Positions 33,931 to 43,260 of a stretch of 64,000 nt of DNA are shown here, in pieces. The position numbers and the translations under genes are program-made. The DNA is taken from NCBI RefSeq assembly GCF_024206495.1, contig NZ_JAMBPQ010000002.1:62001-126000 (forward strand), in the 5' to 3' direction. A model generated the notes under the pieces. That model was not told the origin of the DNA. It did not search any database and saw only the letters and a program-made list of their open reading frames with translations. Source of the stretch: Paraburkholderia sp. CNPSo 3272. Its GTDB lineage: Bacteria > Pseudomonadota > Gammaproteobacteria > Burkholderiales > Burkholderiaceae. How positions within the stretch are numbered: the first letter of the stretch is position 1; every line of letters begins with the position of its first letter.

Positions 33931-35436
33931 ATGAACGCACCCGAGGCGAACTTGCCCGAGCTGAGCCCCGAAGCGCTCGCGCAACGCCAGCGCGAGGTAG
34001 TCCAGGCGTTGATGGCCGTGCTGCCGGCGCATTGCCTGCTGCATCGCGAGGAGGACACCGTCGCCTATGATTGCGACGGCCTTGCCGCCTACCGGCGGCT
34101 GCCGCTCGCCGTGGCGCTGCCGGAGACCGAGTCGCAGGTGCAACGCATCGTGCAGATCTGCCGGCGCCTCGACGTGCCGGTCGTGCCGCGCGGCGCCGGC
34201 ACCGGCCTCTCGGGCGGCGCGATGCCGATCCGGCACGGCATCGTGCTTTCGCTCGCGCGCTTCAAGCGCATCCTCGAAGTCGATCCGTACGCGCGCACAG
34301 CCACCGTGCAGCCCGGCGTGCGCAATCTGTCCGTTTCCGAAGCGGCGGCGCCTTTCGGTCTTTACTACGCGCCCGACCCGTCGTCGCAGATTGCATGCAC
34401 GATAGGTGGCAACGTTTCCGAGAACTCGGGCGGCGTCCATTGCCTCAAGTACGGCCTCACGGTGCACAACGTGCTGCGCGTGCGCGCCGTCACGATGGAC
34501 GGCGAGATCGTCGAATTCGGCTCGCTCGCGCCCGAAGCACCGGGCCTCGACCTGCTCGCGGTGATGATCGGCAGCGAAGGCATGTTCGCCATCGTGACCG
34601 AAGTGACCGTCAAGCTGATTCCGCGCCCGCAGACCGCGCAGGTCATCATGGCGAGCTTCGACGACGTCGTGAAAGGCGGCGACGCCGTGGCGGCCATCAT
34701 CGCCTCGGGCATCATTCCGGCGGGCCTTGAAATGATGGACAAGCCGGCCACGCGCGCCGTGGAGGAGTTCGTGAATGCGGGCTACGACCTCGACGCCGCC
34801 GCGATCCTTCTGTGCGAAGCCGATGGCACGCCCGAGGAAGTCGCCGACGAGATCGCGCGCACGACCACGGTGCTGCGCGAGCAGGGCGCCACGCGCATCC
34901 AGATCTCGCGCACCGAGGAAGAACGCCTGCGCTTCTGGTCGGGCCGCAAGAATGCGTTTCCGGCGGCGGGCCGCATCTCGCCCGACTACTACTGCATGGA
35001 CGGCACCGTACCGCGCCGCGCGATCGGGCCGCTGCTCGCGCGCATCCACGAGATGGAAAAGCAGTATGGACTGCGCTGCATCAACGTCTTCCATGCCGGC
35101 GACGGCAACATGCACCCGCTCATTCTCTTCAACGGCAACGACCTCGACGAATGGCACCGCGCAGAGGCCTTCGGCTCGGACATTCTCGAGACCTGCGTGG
35201 AGCTGGGTGGCACCGTGACGGGCGAGCACGGCGTGGGCATCGAAAAGATCAATTCGATGTGCGTGCAATTCTCGCCGCAGGAGCGCGATGCGTTTCATGC
35301 GGTGAAACACGCGTTCGACCCGGCCAGGCTGCTCAACCCCGACAAGGGCATCCCCACGCGGGCGCGCTGCGCCGAGTACGGGCGCATGCATGTGCGCGGG
35401 AATCTGCTGCCGCACCCCGAACTGCCGCGCTTCTGA
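33931..35436 (+). CDS. glcD: Glycolate oxidase, FAD subunit GlcD
   Basis: This is the FAD-binding catalytic subunit of glycolate oxidase, which oxidises glycolate to glyoxylate and passes electrons to the respiratory chain. The 501-residue protein fits E. coli GlcD (499). It carries VVPRGAGTGLSGGAMPI near residues 83-99, PDPSSQIACTIGGNVSENSGGVHCLKYG near 150, and the substrate region NVFHAGDGNMHPLILF and TGEHGVGIEKINSM. GGGAGG lies upstream of ATG 33931. It is followed after 141 bp by glcE and then glcF, which supply the other two subunits. A promoter-like sequence lies in the gap, so glcEF may also be expressed on its own. Confidence 0.95.
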   Translation: MNAPEANLPELSPEALAQRQREVVQALMAVLPAHCLLHREEDTVAYDCDGLAAYRRLPLAVALPETESQVQRIVQICRRLDVPVVPRGAGTGLSGGAMPIRHGIVLSLARFKRILEVDPYARTATVQPGVRNLSVSEAAAPFGLYYAPDPSSQIACTIGGNVSENSGGVHCLKYGLTVHNVLRVRAVTMDGEIVEFGSLAPEAPGLDLLAVMIGSEGMFAIVTEVTVKLIPRPQTAQVIMASFDDVVKGGDAVAAIIASGIIPAGLEMMDKPATRAVEEFVNAGYDLDAAAILLCEADGTPEEVADEIARTTTVLREQGATRIQISRTEEERLRFWSGRKNAFPAAGRISPDYYCMDGTVPRRAIGPLLARIHEMEKQYGLRCINVFHAGDGNMHPLILFNGNDLDEWHRAEAFGSDILETCVELGGTVTGEHGVGIEKINSMCVQFSPQERDAFHAVKHAFDPARLLNPDKGIPTRARCAEYGRMHVRGNLLPHPELPRF

Positions 35437-35510
35437 CAGACGCGCAAAGACGCGCCGGGCAGCGCGCCGTCTATGCATATCGCGTGACCCGCATGAGGGT
35501 CCGCTCCGGG

Positions 35511-35538
35511 TTGTCAGGCGAGGTTCGCTCAGTACAAT
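35511..35538 (+). promoter_or_regulatory. Sigma-70-type promoter before glcE
   Basis: TTGTCA (35511-35516) and TACAAT (35533-35538) each match the consensus at five of six positions with a 16-bp spacer. The predicted start near 35545 is about 33 nt before the glcE ATG. It lies within the glc cluster, in the unusually long 141-bp gap after glcD. Confidence 0.6.
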
Positions 35539-35577
35539 CGAACGAACCATATAACGAACGGGCGCGACCATCACGAC

Positions 35578-36666
35578 ATGGAAGAGGACGACATCGTCTC
35601 GGACTGGTCCGAACGCATCCGGGCGGCGAGCGCCGATGGCCGGGCGCTGCGCATTCGCGGCGGGGGCACCAAGGACTGGTACGGCCAGTCGCTCGAAGGC
35701 GAGATTCTCGACACGCGCGCGCACCGCGGCATCATTGCCTACGACCCCGCGGAACTGGTGATTACGGCGCGCGCCGGAACACCGCTTGCGGAAATCGAAA
35801 CGGCGCTCGCGGCCCACGGCCAGATGCTCGCGTTCGAGCCGCCGCACTTCGGCGCGCAGGCCACCTTGGGCGGCTGCATTGCAGCAGGCATCGCGGGGCC
35901 GCGGCGGGCGAGCGCGGGTGCACCGCGCGACTTTGTGCTGGGCGCGGTGCTCATGAACGGCCACGGCGAGGTGCTGCATTTCGGCGGCCAGGTCGTGAAG
36001 AACGTGGCGGGCTACGATGTTTCGCGGCTCATGGCGGGCTCGCTCGGCACGCTCGGCCTGCTGCTGGAGCTTTCGGTGAAGGTACTGCCGGTGCCGCAAG
36101 CGGAAACCACGCTCAAATTCGACATGAACGGCACCGACGCCGTGCGCAAGCTCAACGAATGGGGCGGCCGCCCGCTGCCGATGACGGCGAGCGCCTGGCG
36201 CAACGGCACGCTCGCGGTACGCCTCGCGGGCGCGGAAGCCGCGGTGAAGACAGCCCGCGCGAGCCTGGGCGGCGAAGTGGTGGACGCCGTGGAGGCCGAA
36301 CGCTTCTGGGCAGGCCTGCGCGAGCAGACCGATCCGTTCTTTGCGTCGATTGCGCCCAACGCGGCGCTGTGGCGGCTCGCGCTGCCCTCGATCGCGGAGC
36401 CCCTGCAACTGCCGGGCGCGCAACTGATGGAATGGGGCGCCGCGCAGCGCTGGTGGATCACGGAAACCGACGCGCAAACGGTGCGTATCAGCGCGAAACA
36501 AGCCGGCGGACACGCGACCATGTTCCGCACGGGGCGCGACTACGACCGCAGCGCGGGCGTGTTCACGCCTTTGCCCGCGCCGCTCATGAAGATCCATCGC
36601 GGCCTGAAGGCCGCCTTCGACCCGGCCCGCATCTTCAATCGCGGCCGGCTGTATTCCGACTTCTGA
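35578..36666 (+). CDS. glcE: Glycolate oxidase subunit GlcE
   Basis: This is the second FAD-binding subunit of glycolate oxidase, required for activity together with GlcD and GlcF. The 362-residue protein has a PCMH-type N-terminal domain: GRALRIRGGGTKDWYG and LDTRAHRGIIAYDPAELVITARAGTPL, then FEPPHFGAQATLGGCIAAGIAGPRRASAGAPRDFVLG. The last is the family block that binds FAD. VVKNVAGYDVSRLMAGSLGTLGLL follows. Length agrees with E. coli GlcE (350). No clear ribosome-binding site precedes ATG 35578. Only 18 bp separate it from glcF. Confidence 0.94.
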   Translation: MEEDDIVSDWSERIRAASADGRALRIRGGGTKDWYGQSLEGEILDTRAHRGIIAYDPAELVITARAGTPLAEIETALAAHGQMLAFEPPHFGAQATLGGCIAAGIAGPRRASAGAPRDFVLGAVLMNGHGEVLHFGGQVVKNVAGYDVSRLMAGSLGTLGLLLELSVKVLPVPQAETTLKFDMNGTDAVRKLNEWGGRPLPMTASAWRNGTLAVRLAGAEAAVKTARASLGGEVVDAVEAERFWAGLREQTDPFFASIAPNAALWRLALPSIAEPLQLPGAQLMEWGAAQRWWITETDAQTVRISAKQAGGHATMFRTGRDYDRSAGVFTPLPAPLMKIHRGLKAAFDPARIFNRGRLYSDF

Positions 36667-36684
36667 CGATACCCACACGCGGCG

Positions 36685-37914
36685 ATGCAGACGAACCTCG
36701 CGGACTTCATACGCAACACCCCCGACGGCGACGAAGCCGACGCGATCCTGCGCAAGTGCGTGCATTGCGGCTTCTGCACCGCGACCTGCCCGACCTATCA
36801 GTTGCTCGGCGACGAGCTGGACGGGCCGCGCGGGCGCATCTATCTCATGAAGCAGATGGTGGAAGGCGCGCCGGTCACGAAGAGCACGCTCACGCATCTC
36901 GACCGCTGCCTTACGTGCCGCAGTTGCGAAACCACCTGCCCGTCCGGCGTGCAGTACGGGCGCCTCGTGGAAGTGGGCCGCAAACATGCTGAACAGATGG
37001 TGAAGCGCCCGCTGCGCCAGCGCGTCATGCGCCGCCTGCTCGCCGGCCTGCTGCCGCGCCGCGCCCTCTTCACGCCGGCCATGCGCCTCGGCCAGCAGGT
37101 GCGGCCGCTTCTGCCCAAGCGCCTGCGCGACAAGGTGCCCGTGCGCCAACGCTCGCTCGCGTGGCCCACGGCGAAGCACGCGCGCAAGATGCTGATGCTG
37201 CAAGGCTGCGTGCAGCCCTCGATGATGCCCAACATCAACATCGCGACCGCGCGCGTGCTGGACGCGCTCGGCATCGAAACGATCGTCGCGCCGCAATCGG
37301 GCTGCTGCGGCGCGATCCGCCTGCATATGGGCTACGCCGACGACGCGCTCGACGACGCGCGCGCGAACATCGACGCCTGGTGGCCCTATATAGAGCAAGG
37401 CGCGCAAGCGATCGTGATGAACGCCTCGGGCTGCGGCGCGACGGTGAAGGAATACGCGCACCTGCTGCGCGACGACGCGGCCTATGTGGAGAAAGCGCGC
37501 CGCGTGGTCGAACTCACCCGCGATCTTTCGGAGCTGCTGCCCGCCTTCGAGGAACAGCTCGTGGCCGCGACGAGGCGACGCGGCATCAAGACGGTGGCCT
37601 GGCATCCTCCCTGCACGCTGCAGCACGGCCAGCAGTTGCGCGGCGGCGTGGAGAGACTGCTCACCGCGCTCGGACTCGACGTGCGGCTGCCCACCGACAG
37701 CCATCTTTGCTGCGGCTCCGCGGGCACCTATTCGATCCTGCAGCCGCGCCTGTCTTATACGCTGCGCAACCAGAAAGTGGACCGGCTGCAGGCGCTGGAG
37801 CCGCAATTGATCGTTTCCGCCAACATAGGCTGCATTACCCACCTGCAAAGCGGCACGGCGATTCCGGTCACGCACTGGATTGAGCTGGTCGAACATATGC
37901 TGGCGACGAATTGA
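36685..37914 (+). CDS. glcF: Glycolate oxidase iron-sulfur subunit GlcF
   Basis: This is the 2x[4Fe-4S] electron-transfer subunit of glycolate oxidase. The 409-residue protein has two ferredoxin motifs, C25-x2-C28-x2-C31-x3-C35 and C75-x2-C78-x2-C81-x3-C85, each followed by Pro. Two CCG domains follow, with SGCCGAIRLHMGY and HLCCGSAGTYS. Length agrees with E. coli GlcF (407). The GlcG and GlcC genes of the E. coli glc locus are not present here, so control may differ. Confidence 0.95.
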   Translation: MQTNLADFIRNTPDGDEADAILRKCVHCGFCTATCPTYQLLGDELDGPRGRIYLMKQMVEGAPVTKSTLTHLDRCLTCRSCETTCPSGVQYGRLVEVGRKHAEQMVKRPLRQRVMRRLLAGLLPRRALFTPAMRLGQQVRPLLPKRLRDKVPVRQRSLAWPTAKHARKMLMLQGCVQPSMMPNINIATARVLDALGIETIVAPQSGCCGAIRLHMGYADDALDDARANIDAWWPYIEQGAQAIVMNASGCGATVKEYAHLLRDDAAYVEKARRVVELTRDLSELLPAFEEQLVAATRRRGIKTVAWHPPCTLQHGQQLRGGVERLLTALGLDVRLPTDSHLCCGSAGTYSILQPRLSYTLRNQKVDRLQALEPQLIVSANIGCITHLQSGTAIPVTHWIELVEHMLATN

Positions 37915-38092
37915 GCCCTAGGGAACGCAACCAGCATAACGAGACGCAAGGCGCGCCAACAGTCTGCCATTCGGCATAGCCTTTCTGGCCAGTGTTTCGC
38001 GCCATGCGCAGTCCGTATAATGGCCGTCGTTCAGTTCGTTTTGGATCCAAAAAGGCGGCGCGCGTCACTTCATGCGCCGGCCCTCGAGCCCG

Positions 38093-38791
38093 ATGACCGA
38101 TCTCTCCCACAATCTCGAAGCGGTCCGCGAGCGCATCGCCGCCGCCGCCCGCAACGCCGGCCGCGACCCGCAAAGCGTGGAGCTGCTCGCGGTTTCGAAA
38201 ACCTTTCCTGCGCAGGACGTGCGCGCCGCTCACGCTGCCGGCCAGCGCGCGTTCGGCGAGAACTACGTGCAGGAATCCGTGGACAAGATCGAGACGCTCG
38301 CCGACTTGCGCGCGAGCATCGAATGGCATTTCATCGGGCCGCTCCAATCGAACAAGACACGCCCCGTAGCCGAGCGTTTCGACTGGGTCCATTCGGTTGA
38401 TCGCCTGAAGATTGCCGAACGCCTTTCGGCGCAACGTCCCGCCGGCATGGCGCCGCTCAACGTCTGCCTGCAGGTCAACGTGAGCGGCGAGGCCAGCAAG
38501 AGCGGCGTCACCCCGCAGGAAGCGCAGCAGGTCGCGCGCCAGATCGCCGCCCTGCCCAACCTGCGCCTGCGCGGGCTCATGTCGATTCCCGAGCCGGAAT
38601 CCTCGCTCGAGGCTCAACGCGCGCCGCACCGCCAGCTGCGCGAGCTGTTCGAAGCGCTACGCGCAGATGGCCTCGCGCTCGACACGCTCTCCATGGGCAT
38701 GTCAGCTGACCTGGAAGCCGCGGTGCTCGAAGGCGCGACGATCGTACGCGTGGGCACCGCGATTTTCGGCGCGCGCGACTACTCTCACTGA
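38093..38791 (+). CDS. yggS: PLP homeostasis protein (YggS/PLPBP)
   Basis: This 232-residue protein is a fold-III, PLP-binding protein of the YggS/PROSC family that helps vitamin B6 homeostasis and has no known enzyme activity. The PLP lysine is K36 in LLAVSKTFP, and GENYVQESVDKI and EWHFIGPLQSNKTR follow, which are diagnostic. LSMGMSADLEAAVLEGATIVRVGTAIFG ends the protein. ATG 38093 is the family start; a TATAAT at 38016-38021 with no good -35 lies upstream. proC follows 22 bp after, a common pairing in bacteria. Confidence 0.95.
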   Translation: MTDLSHNLEAVRERIAAAARNAGRDPQSVELLAVSKTFPAQDVRAAHAAGQRAFGENYVQESVDKIETLADLRASIEWHFIGPLQSNKTRPVAERFDWVHSVDRLKIAERLSAQRPAGMAPLNVCLQVNVSGEASKSGVTPQEAQQVARQIAALPNLRLRGLMSIPEPESSLEAQRAPHRQLRELFEALRADGLALDTLSMGMSADLEAAVLEGATIVRVGTAIFGARDYSH

Positions 38792-38813
38792 TTCACTGAA
38801 CGATTCCATCACC

Positions 38814-39629
38814 ATGAAAATTGCCTTCATCGGCGGCGGCAACATGGCGGCCGCACTCATCGGCGGCCTGATCCGCAAGGGCGTTCCCGCCGACAACCTC
38901 TATGCGATCGATCCGAACGAGGACGCCCGCAAGCGCAGCGCCGAGCAGTTCGGCGTGCGCACAGGCGCCGCCGCGGACGCCGCGCTCGCTTCGTACGACG
39001 CGGTTCTGATCGCGGTGAAGCCGCAAATCGCTAAGGCCGTGGCCGAAGGCATCGCCCCGCACCTGGGCGCCAATCAGGTCGTCATCAGCATCATGGCCGG
39101 CATTCGCATCGACGACCTCTCTCGCTGGCTGAACGGCCACGCGCGCGTCGTGCGCACGATGCCGAACACGCCCGCGCTGATCGGCATGGGCGCAACCGGC
39201 CTCGTCGCGAGCAGCGGCGTGGACGCCGCGGGGCGGCAGCTCGCGTCGGATGTGCTCGGCGCAGTGGGCCAAACGGTCTGGTTCGACGACGAAGCGAAGA
39301 TCGACGCGGTCACGGGCATCTCGGGCAGCGGCCCGGCCTACGTGTTCTACTTCATCGAAGCGCTCGAAGAAGCGGCGCGCCAGCTCGGCATGGACGAGCA
39401 GCAAGGCCGCGCGCTCGCCATCGCCACGTTCGCGGGCGCGGCGCAACTCGCGCTGCAATCGGACGAGCCGCCCGCCGTGCTGCGCGAGCGCGTGACCTCC
39501 AAGGGCGGCACGACCGCCGCCGCGCTCGCGTCGTTCGATGCTTCGGGCGTGAAGGCCGCCATCGTCAAGGGTGCGCTCGCGGCCGATGCGCGCGCGAAGG
39601 AAATGGGCGAGGAATTCGGCAAGCAGTAA
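38814..39629 (+). CDS. proC: Pyrroline-5-carboxylate reductase
   Basis: ProC reduces pyrroline-5-carboxylate to proline with NAD(P)H, the last step of proline synthesis. The 271-residue protein begins MKIAFIGGGNMAAALIGGL with the dinucleotide-binding GGGNMA motif. VKPQIAKAVAEGI and VRTMPNTPALIGMGATGL follow, then the substrate-binding block GISGSGPAYVFYFIEALEEAA and SKGGTTAAALASF. The length matches the family. It overlaps nothing but is close behind yggS, and a bidirectional terminator follows. Confidence 0.97.
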   Translation: MKIAFIGGGNMAAALIGGLIRKGVPADNLYAIDPNEDARKRSAEQFGVRTGAAADAALASYDAVLIAVKPQIAKAVAEGIAPHLGANQVVISIMAGIRIDDLSRWLNGHARVVRTMPNTPALIGMGATGLVASSGVDAAGRQLASDVLGAVGQTVWFDDEAKIDAVTGISGSGPAYVFYFIEALEEAARQLGMDEQQGRALAIATFAGAAQLALQSDEPPAVLRERVTSKGGTTAAALASFDASGVKAAIVKGALAADARAKEMGEEFGKQ

Positions 39630-39651
39630 GTCTGCCGCGCAGTCCAGATAG

Positions 39652-39691
39652 AAAAAGCGCCGGGTGTGTCATGCACCCGGCGCTTTTTTTT
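39652..39691. terminator. Bidirectional intrinsic terminator between proC and ubiA
   Basis: An 11-bp stem AGCGCCGGGTG/CACCCGGCGCT with a 7-nt loop is flanked by A-run and T-run, so it can end both the proC (plus) and ubiA (minus) transcripts. Confidence 0.92.
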
Positions 39692-39703
39692 ATCGACCTG
39701 GCC

Positions 39704-40567
39704 TCAGAGTCCCGCGACGGCGTAGTGGGCCGCAATCCCGACGAACAGCGCGCCGCCCAGCCAGTTGTTGTGGCGGAATGCGGCGAAGCACGGCATGCGC
39801 TCGCGGTTCCTGATGAGCGTGTAGTGGTAAATGGCGCAGCCCACGGCGGCCGCCCACCCGAGCCAGTAGAGCCAGCCGAAACCCAGCGTCACGCCCACCC
39901 ACACGTAAATGCCGAGCGTGGCCGCATAGCAGAGCATGATCGCTAGCACGTCGAAGCGGCCGAACGTGAGCGCCGAAGTGCGAATGCCGATCTTGATGTC
40001 GTCGTCGCGATCGACCATCGCGTATTCGGTGTCGTAGGCCACGGACCAGAACACGTTCGCGGCCAGCATGATCCACGCGAGCGCCGGCACGTGAGCCTGC
40101 ACGGCGGCGAAGGCCATGGGAATGCCGAAGCCGAAGGCAATGCCCAGATACGCCTGGGGAATTGCGAAAAAGCGCTTGGTGAACGGATACGACGCCGCCA
40201 CGAAGAGCGCCACGACCGAAAGCTGCTTCGTCAGAGCATTGAGCGGCAGGATCAGCAGGAACGACACGAGCGCGAGGCCCGCGGCAATAGCCACCGCTTC
40301 CCACGCGCGAATGCGGCCCGACGTGATGGGGCGTTCAGCCGTGCGCTTCACGTAGCGATCGAAGTCGCGGTCGGCGTAGTCGTTGATCGCGCAGCCCGCC
40401 GAGCGCATCAGCACGGTGCCGACCGTGAAAATGATCAGCAGCGAGAGGGGCGGATGGCCGTCCGAGGCGATCCACAACGCGTTGAGCGTCGGCCACAGCA
40501 GCAGCAGGCTGCCGATCGGCTTGTCCATGCGGACGAGCCGCAAATAGAGCGGGAGTCGGGCGAACAT
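39704..40567 (-). CDS. ubiA: 4-hydroxybenzoate octaprenyltransferase
   Basis: UbiA attaches the polyprenyl chain to 4-hydroxybenzoate in ubiquinone synthesis, in the inner membrane. The 287-residue protein has about nine membrane helices. It carries the first Asp-rich motif as [21 protein letters not shown] and the second as [22 protein letters not shown]. The N-terminal [20 protein letters not shown] is also typical. ATG 40567 gives the family length (E. coli 290); an upstream extension to 40663 runs through a hairpin and is unlikely. The ribosome-binding site is weak. Confidence 0.95.
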   Translation of the reverse strand: MFARLPLYLRLVRMDKPIGSLLLLWPTLNALWIASDGHPPLSLLIIFTVGTVLMRSAGCAINDYADRDFDRYVKRTAERPITSGRIRAWEAVAIAAGLALVSFLLILPLNALTKQLSVVALFVAASYPFTKRFFAIPQAYLGIAFGFGIPMAFAAVQAHVPALAWIMLAANVFWSVAYDTEYAMVDRDDDIKIGIRTSALTFGRFDVLAIMLCYAATLGIYVWVGVTLGFGWLYWLGWAAAVGCAIYHYTLIRNRERMPCFAAFRHNNWLGGALFVGIAAHYAVAGL

Positions 40568-40646
40568 GATCGGGGCGGGAAAAGCGATGCCGCTATTGTA
40601 GGCCAGGGCGGCGCGCTGTCGCCGCGAGCCGCACCCGCGCAAATAC

Positions 40647-40676
40647 AAAGGCCCGCCGGACATCTGGCGGGCCTTT
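40647..40676 (-). terminator. Hairpin terminator after dps
   Basis: An 11-bp perfect stem AAAGGCCCGCC/GGCGGGCCTTT with an 8-nt loop lies 51 bp beyond the dps stop. The T-run is only three on the minus strand, so its efficiency is uncertain. Confidence 0.65.
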
Positions 40677-40726
40677 CATCGTGCTGGATCATGCTTCGGG
40701 GGCAGCGCGCAGGCGCCGCATCGGCA

Positions 40727-41215
40727 TCAGGCCAGCAGCGAGCGCAGCATCCACGCGGTCTTTTCGTGCGTCTGCATGCGTTGCGTGAGCAGGTCGGCGG
40801 TCGGTTCGTCGTTGGCCGCTTCCGTCGACGGGAAGATCGCGCGCGCGGTGCGCACCACGGCTTCCTGGCCTTCCACCAGCTGGCGGATCATGTCTTCCGC
40901 GGCCGGCACGCCGTCCGCTTCGGGAATCGACGAGAGCTTCGCGAATTCCTTGTAGCTGCCCGGCGCATGCACGCCCAGCGCACGAATACGCTCGGCGATG
41001 GCGTCGACAGCCAGTGCGAGTTCGTTGTACTGCCCTTCGAACATCAGGTGGAGCGTGTTGAACATCGGCCCCGTGACGTTCCAGTGAAAGTTGTGCGTCT
41101 TCAGATACAGCGTGTAGGTGTCCGCGAGCAGGCGCGAGAGACCCTCCGCGATCTTCTTGCGATCCTTGTCGCTGATGCCGATATTCACGTGCTGTACGGT
41201 TGCTTTTTTGGCCAT
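40727..41215 (-). CDS. dps: DNA-binding ferritin-like protein Dps
   Basis: Dps forms a 12-mer that oxidises and stores iron using hydrogen peroxide and protects DNA. The 162-residue protein has the family core [40 protein letters not shown], which contains the inter-subunit ferroxidase ligands. The C-terminal part has [21 protein letters not shown] short Lys-rich N-terminus (MAKKATVQ) may bind DNA. AAGGAG precedes ATG 41215. It lies in the same direction as a catalase and oxyR, so OxyR control under peroxide stress is likely. Confidence 0.95.
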   Translation of the reverse strand: MAKKATVQHVNIGISDKDRKKIAEGLSRLLADTYTLYLKTHNFHWNVTGPMFNTLHLMFEGQYNELALAVDAIAERIRALGVHAPGSYKEFAKLSSIPEADGVPAAEDMIRQLVEGQEAVVRTARAIFPSTEAANDEPTADLLTQRMQTHEKTAWMLRSLLA

Positions 41216-41382
41216 GACGACTCCTTGTGTCGCAGTGAGACTACGCGTGCTTGACGAACGGGTGGCGACGCGCCCGCATTTCAACGGCCGTGCGCGAACG
41301 CTCGATCGGTCGTCAGTGTAGCCTGGAAATATCAGAAACCCGGCTCATCCGGCCCTACTGTCCAGCAACGTGCCCGGCTCGT

Positions 41383-41559
41383 TCAGTGTCCTGCAAGATG
41401 TGCGAAGGCTTGCGTGGCGATCGCCACGAAACCGCTCGCCACGGTCGCGAAGCCCACCGCGCGACGCACCAGCTGCGTACCTTCTGCGCGCGTGCGCGCC
41501 ATCGTCGCGGCCTCGCCGCGTCCCATGGTCTTGAGGGTCATCGTCATCGTTCGGGTCAT
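41383..41559 (-). CDS. Small 58-residue membrane-like protein between catalase and dps
   Basis: A 58-codon ORF starts at ATG 41559 with AAAGGAG seven bases upstream and stops at TGA 41383-41385. It opens with MTRTMTMTLKTMGRGEAATM, a Thr/Met-rich basic start. One hydrophobic stretch follows, VGFATVASGFVAIATQAFAHLAG, that could span a membrane or be part of an export signal. The strong ribosome-binding site, its place 88 bp after the catalase stop on the same strand, and normal codon use for the genome support it as a real gene. I know no function. It sits within the oxidative-stress block and could be cotranscribed with catalase. Confidence 0.65.
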   Translation of the reverse strand: MTRTMTMTLKTMGRGEAATMARTRAEGTQLVRRAVGFATVASGFVAIATQAFAHLAGH

Positions 41560-41647
41560 GATCGTGCTCCTTTGGTGTTTCCTCGAAGTCCTGCTTCGGG
41601 CGCGGCTCGCTGTCTCAACGTTGTGACAACAAACCGCGCCCGTGTCC

Positions 41648-43087
41648 TTACTTCGCCAGCTTCGCGATCGCGTCGATCACGCCTTGCCCATACGCCGGAT
41701 CGGCGCGGCGGAAGTGCTCGATCTGACGCTGCACGATCTCCGCGGGCACGCCGTCGATATGCCGCGCGATGTTCGCGAAAAGCCGCTCGCGCTGGCCCGC
41801 GTCGAACAACCGGAACAACGCGCCCGGCTGGCTGTAGTAGTCGTCGTCTTCGCGGTGATCGTAGTGATCGACCGCACCGGCCGCGAGCGGCGGCTCGCCC
41901 GCCTGCGGACGCTGCGCGAAGTCGCCGAAACGGCTCGGTTCATAGTTCACGTTGCCGCCCAGGTTGCCGTCGGTGCGCATTGCGCCGTCGCGATGGAACG
42001 AGTGGAGCGGGCAGCGCGGCGCGTTCACCGGAATCTGGTGATGGTTCACACCGAGGCGATAGCGCTGCGTGTCGCCATACGAGAACAAACGCCCCTGCAA
42101 CAAGCGATCCGGTGAGAAGCCGATGCCCGGCACCACGTTCGCCGGCGTGAAAGCGGCCTGCTCGACATCGGCGAAATAGTTCTGCGGATTGCGGTTCAGC
42201 TCGATCGTGCCCACGTCGATCAGCGGATAGTCCTTGTGCGGCCACACCTTCGTGATATCGAACGGGTTGTACGGGACCTTCGCGGTAGCGGCCTCGGGCA
42301 TCACCTGAATGCGGAAATTCCACTTCGGGAAATTGCCCTTCTCGATCTCGTTGAAGAGATCGCGCTGCGCCGATTCGCGGTCCTGAGCAATCACCTCCGC
42401 CGCTTCCGCATCGCTGTAGTTCTCCACGCCCTGCGCCGACTTGAAGTGGAACTTCACATAGAAGCGCTCGTTGTTCGCGTTGATGAACGAGAACGTGTGC
42501 GAGCCGAAGCCGTGCTGCTGGCGATAGTTCTTCGGAATGCCGCGATCGCTCATGAGGATCGTCACCTGATGCAGCGACTCCGGATGACGCGACCAGAAGT
42601 CCCACGCGGCCACGTTATTGCGCATGTTGGTGCGCGGATCGCGCTTTTGCGTGTGGATGAAGTCCGGGAACTTGAGCGGATCACGAATAAAGAACACCGG
42701 CGTGTTATTGCCGACGATGTCCCAGTTGCCTTCTTCCGTGTAGAACTTGATCGAGAAGCCGCGCACGTCGCGCTCGGCGTCGGCCGCGCCGCGCTCGCCC
42801 GCCACGGTCGAAAAGCGGATGAAGAGCGGCGTTTCCTTGCCAACTTCGCCGAATACTTTCGCCTTCGTGTAGCGCGAGACGTCGTGCGTGACCTTGAGCG
42901 TGCCGAACGCGCCCGAGCCTTTCGCGTGGACGCGGCGCTCGGGAATCACTTCGCGGTCGAAGTGCGCGAGCTTTTCGAGCAACCACACGTCCTGGAGCAT
43001 CACGGGGCCACGCGGACCGGCGGTGAGCGAGTTCTGGTTATCGACGACGGGTGCGCCGGCTGCCGAAGTGAGAGTACGGTCGGTCAT
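41648..43087 (-). CDS. katA: Monofunctional heme catalase (KatA type)
   Basis: This small-subunit, clade-3-like heme catalase disproportionates hydrogen peroxide. The 479-residue protein has the distal His block [12 protein letters not shown] near residue 55 and [43 protein letters not shown]. The proximal heme ligand motif is [14 protein letters not shown]. Length matches 480-residue KatA enzymes. ATG 43087 has AAGGAA upstream. The gene follows oxyR after a 378-bp gap and precedes the 58-residue ORF and dps, which strongly suggests OxyR activation. The letter of the symbol is by similarity of type; other names are used in Burkholderia. Confidence 0.95.
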   Translation of the reverse strand: MTDRTLTSAAGAPVVDNQNSLTAGPRGPVMLQDVWLLEKLAHFDREVIPERRVHAKGSGAFGTLKVTHDVSRYTKAKVFGEVGKETPLFIRFSTVAGERGAADAERDVRGFSIKFYTEEGNWDIVGNNTPVFFIRDPLKFPDFIHTQKRDPRTNMRNNVAAWDFWSRHPESLHQVTILMSDRGIPKNYRQQHGFGSHTFSFINANNERFYVKFHFKSAQGVENYSDAEAAEVIAQDRESAQRDLFNEIEKGNFPKWNFRIQVMPEAATAKVPYNPFDITKVWPHKDYPLIDVGTIELNRNPQNYFADVEQAAFTPANVVPGIGFSPDRLLQGRLFSYGDTQRYRLGVNHHQIPVNAPRCPLHSFHRDGAMRTDGNLGGNVNYEPSRFGDFAQRPQAGEPPLAAGAVDHYDHREDDDYYSQPGALFRLFDAGQRERLFANIARHIDGVPAEIVQRQIEHFRRADPAYGQGVIDAIAKLAK

Positions 43088-43155
43088 GCTGGATTCCTTG
43101 CTTGCGTGTGTGTTCTGGAATTCGGTGAAATCTGCTTCGGGATGGCGCGAGGCCG

Positions 43156-43260
43156 TCAGGCCGACAGCGCTCTGTCGACGAGCAGCGAGAACCACACGGT
43201 GCGAAGGCCAGAATGGGCGCGTGCCGAGGTGCTCGGGGTGTTCGGGGTGGTGGTTTGCAT
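43156..43260 (-). CDS. 34-residue upstream ORF before catalase
   Basis: A 34-codon ORF starts at ATG 43260, with a strong GGAGG six bases upstream, and ends at TGA 43156-43158, 68 bp before the catalase ATG. It begins [16 protein letters not shown] and continues [16 protein letters not shown]. The Thr/Ser/Pro-rich opening is not a typical signal or domain. With such a ribosome-binding site it is likely translated, perhaps as a leader that affects catalase expression or as a small protein. No function is known to me. Confidence 0.5.
   Translation of the reverse strand: MQTTTPNTPSTSARAHSGLRTVWFSLLVDRALSA

Noticed and set aside
32440..37896. A minus-strand open frame of 1,818 codons across the D-lactate-dehydrogenase-like and glcDEF genes
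   Set aside because: It is exactly antisense to four well-conserved genes. Its composition (very many His, Arg, Ala) reflects the reverse complement of G/C-rich codons.
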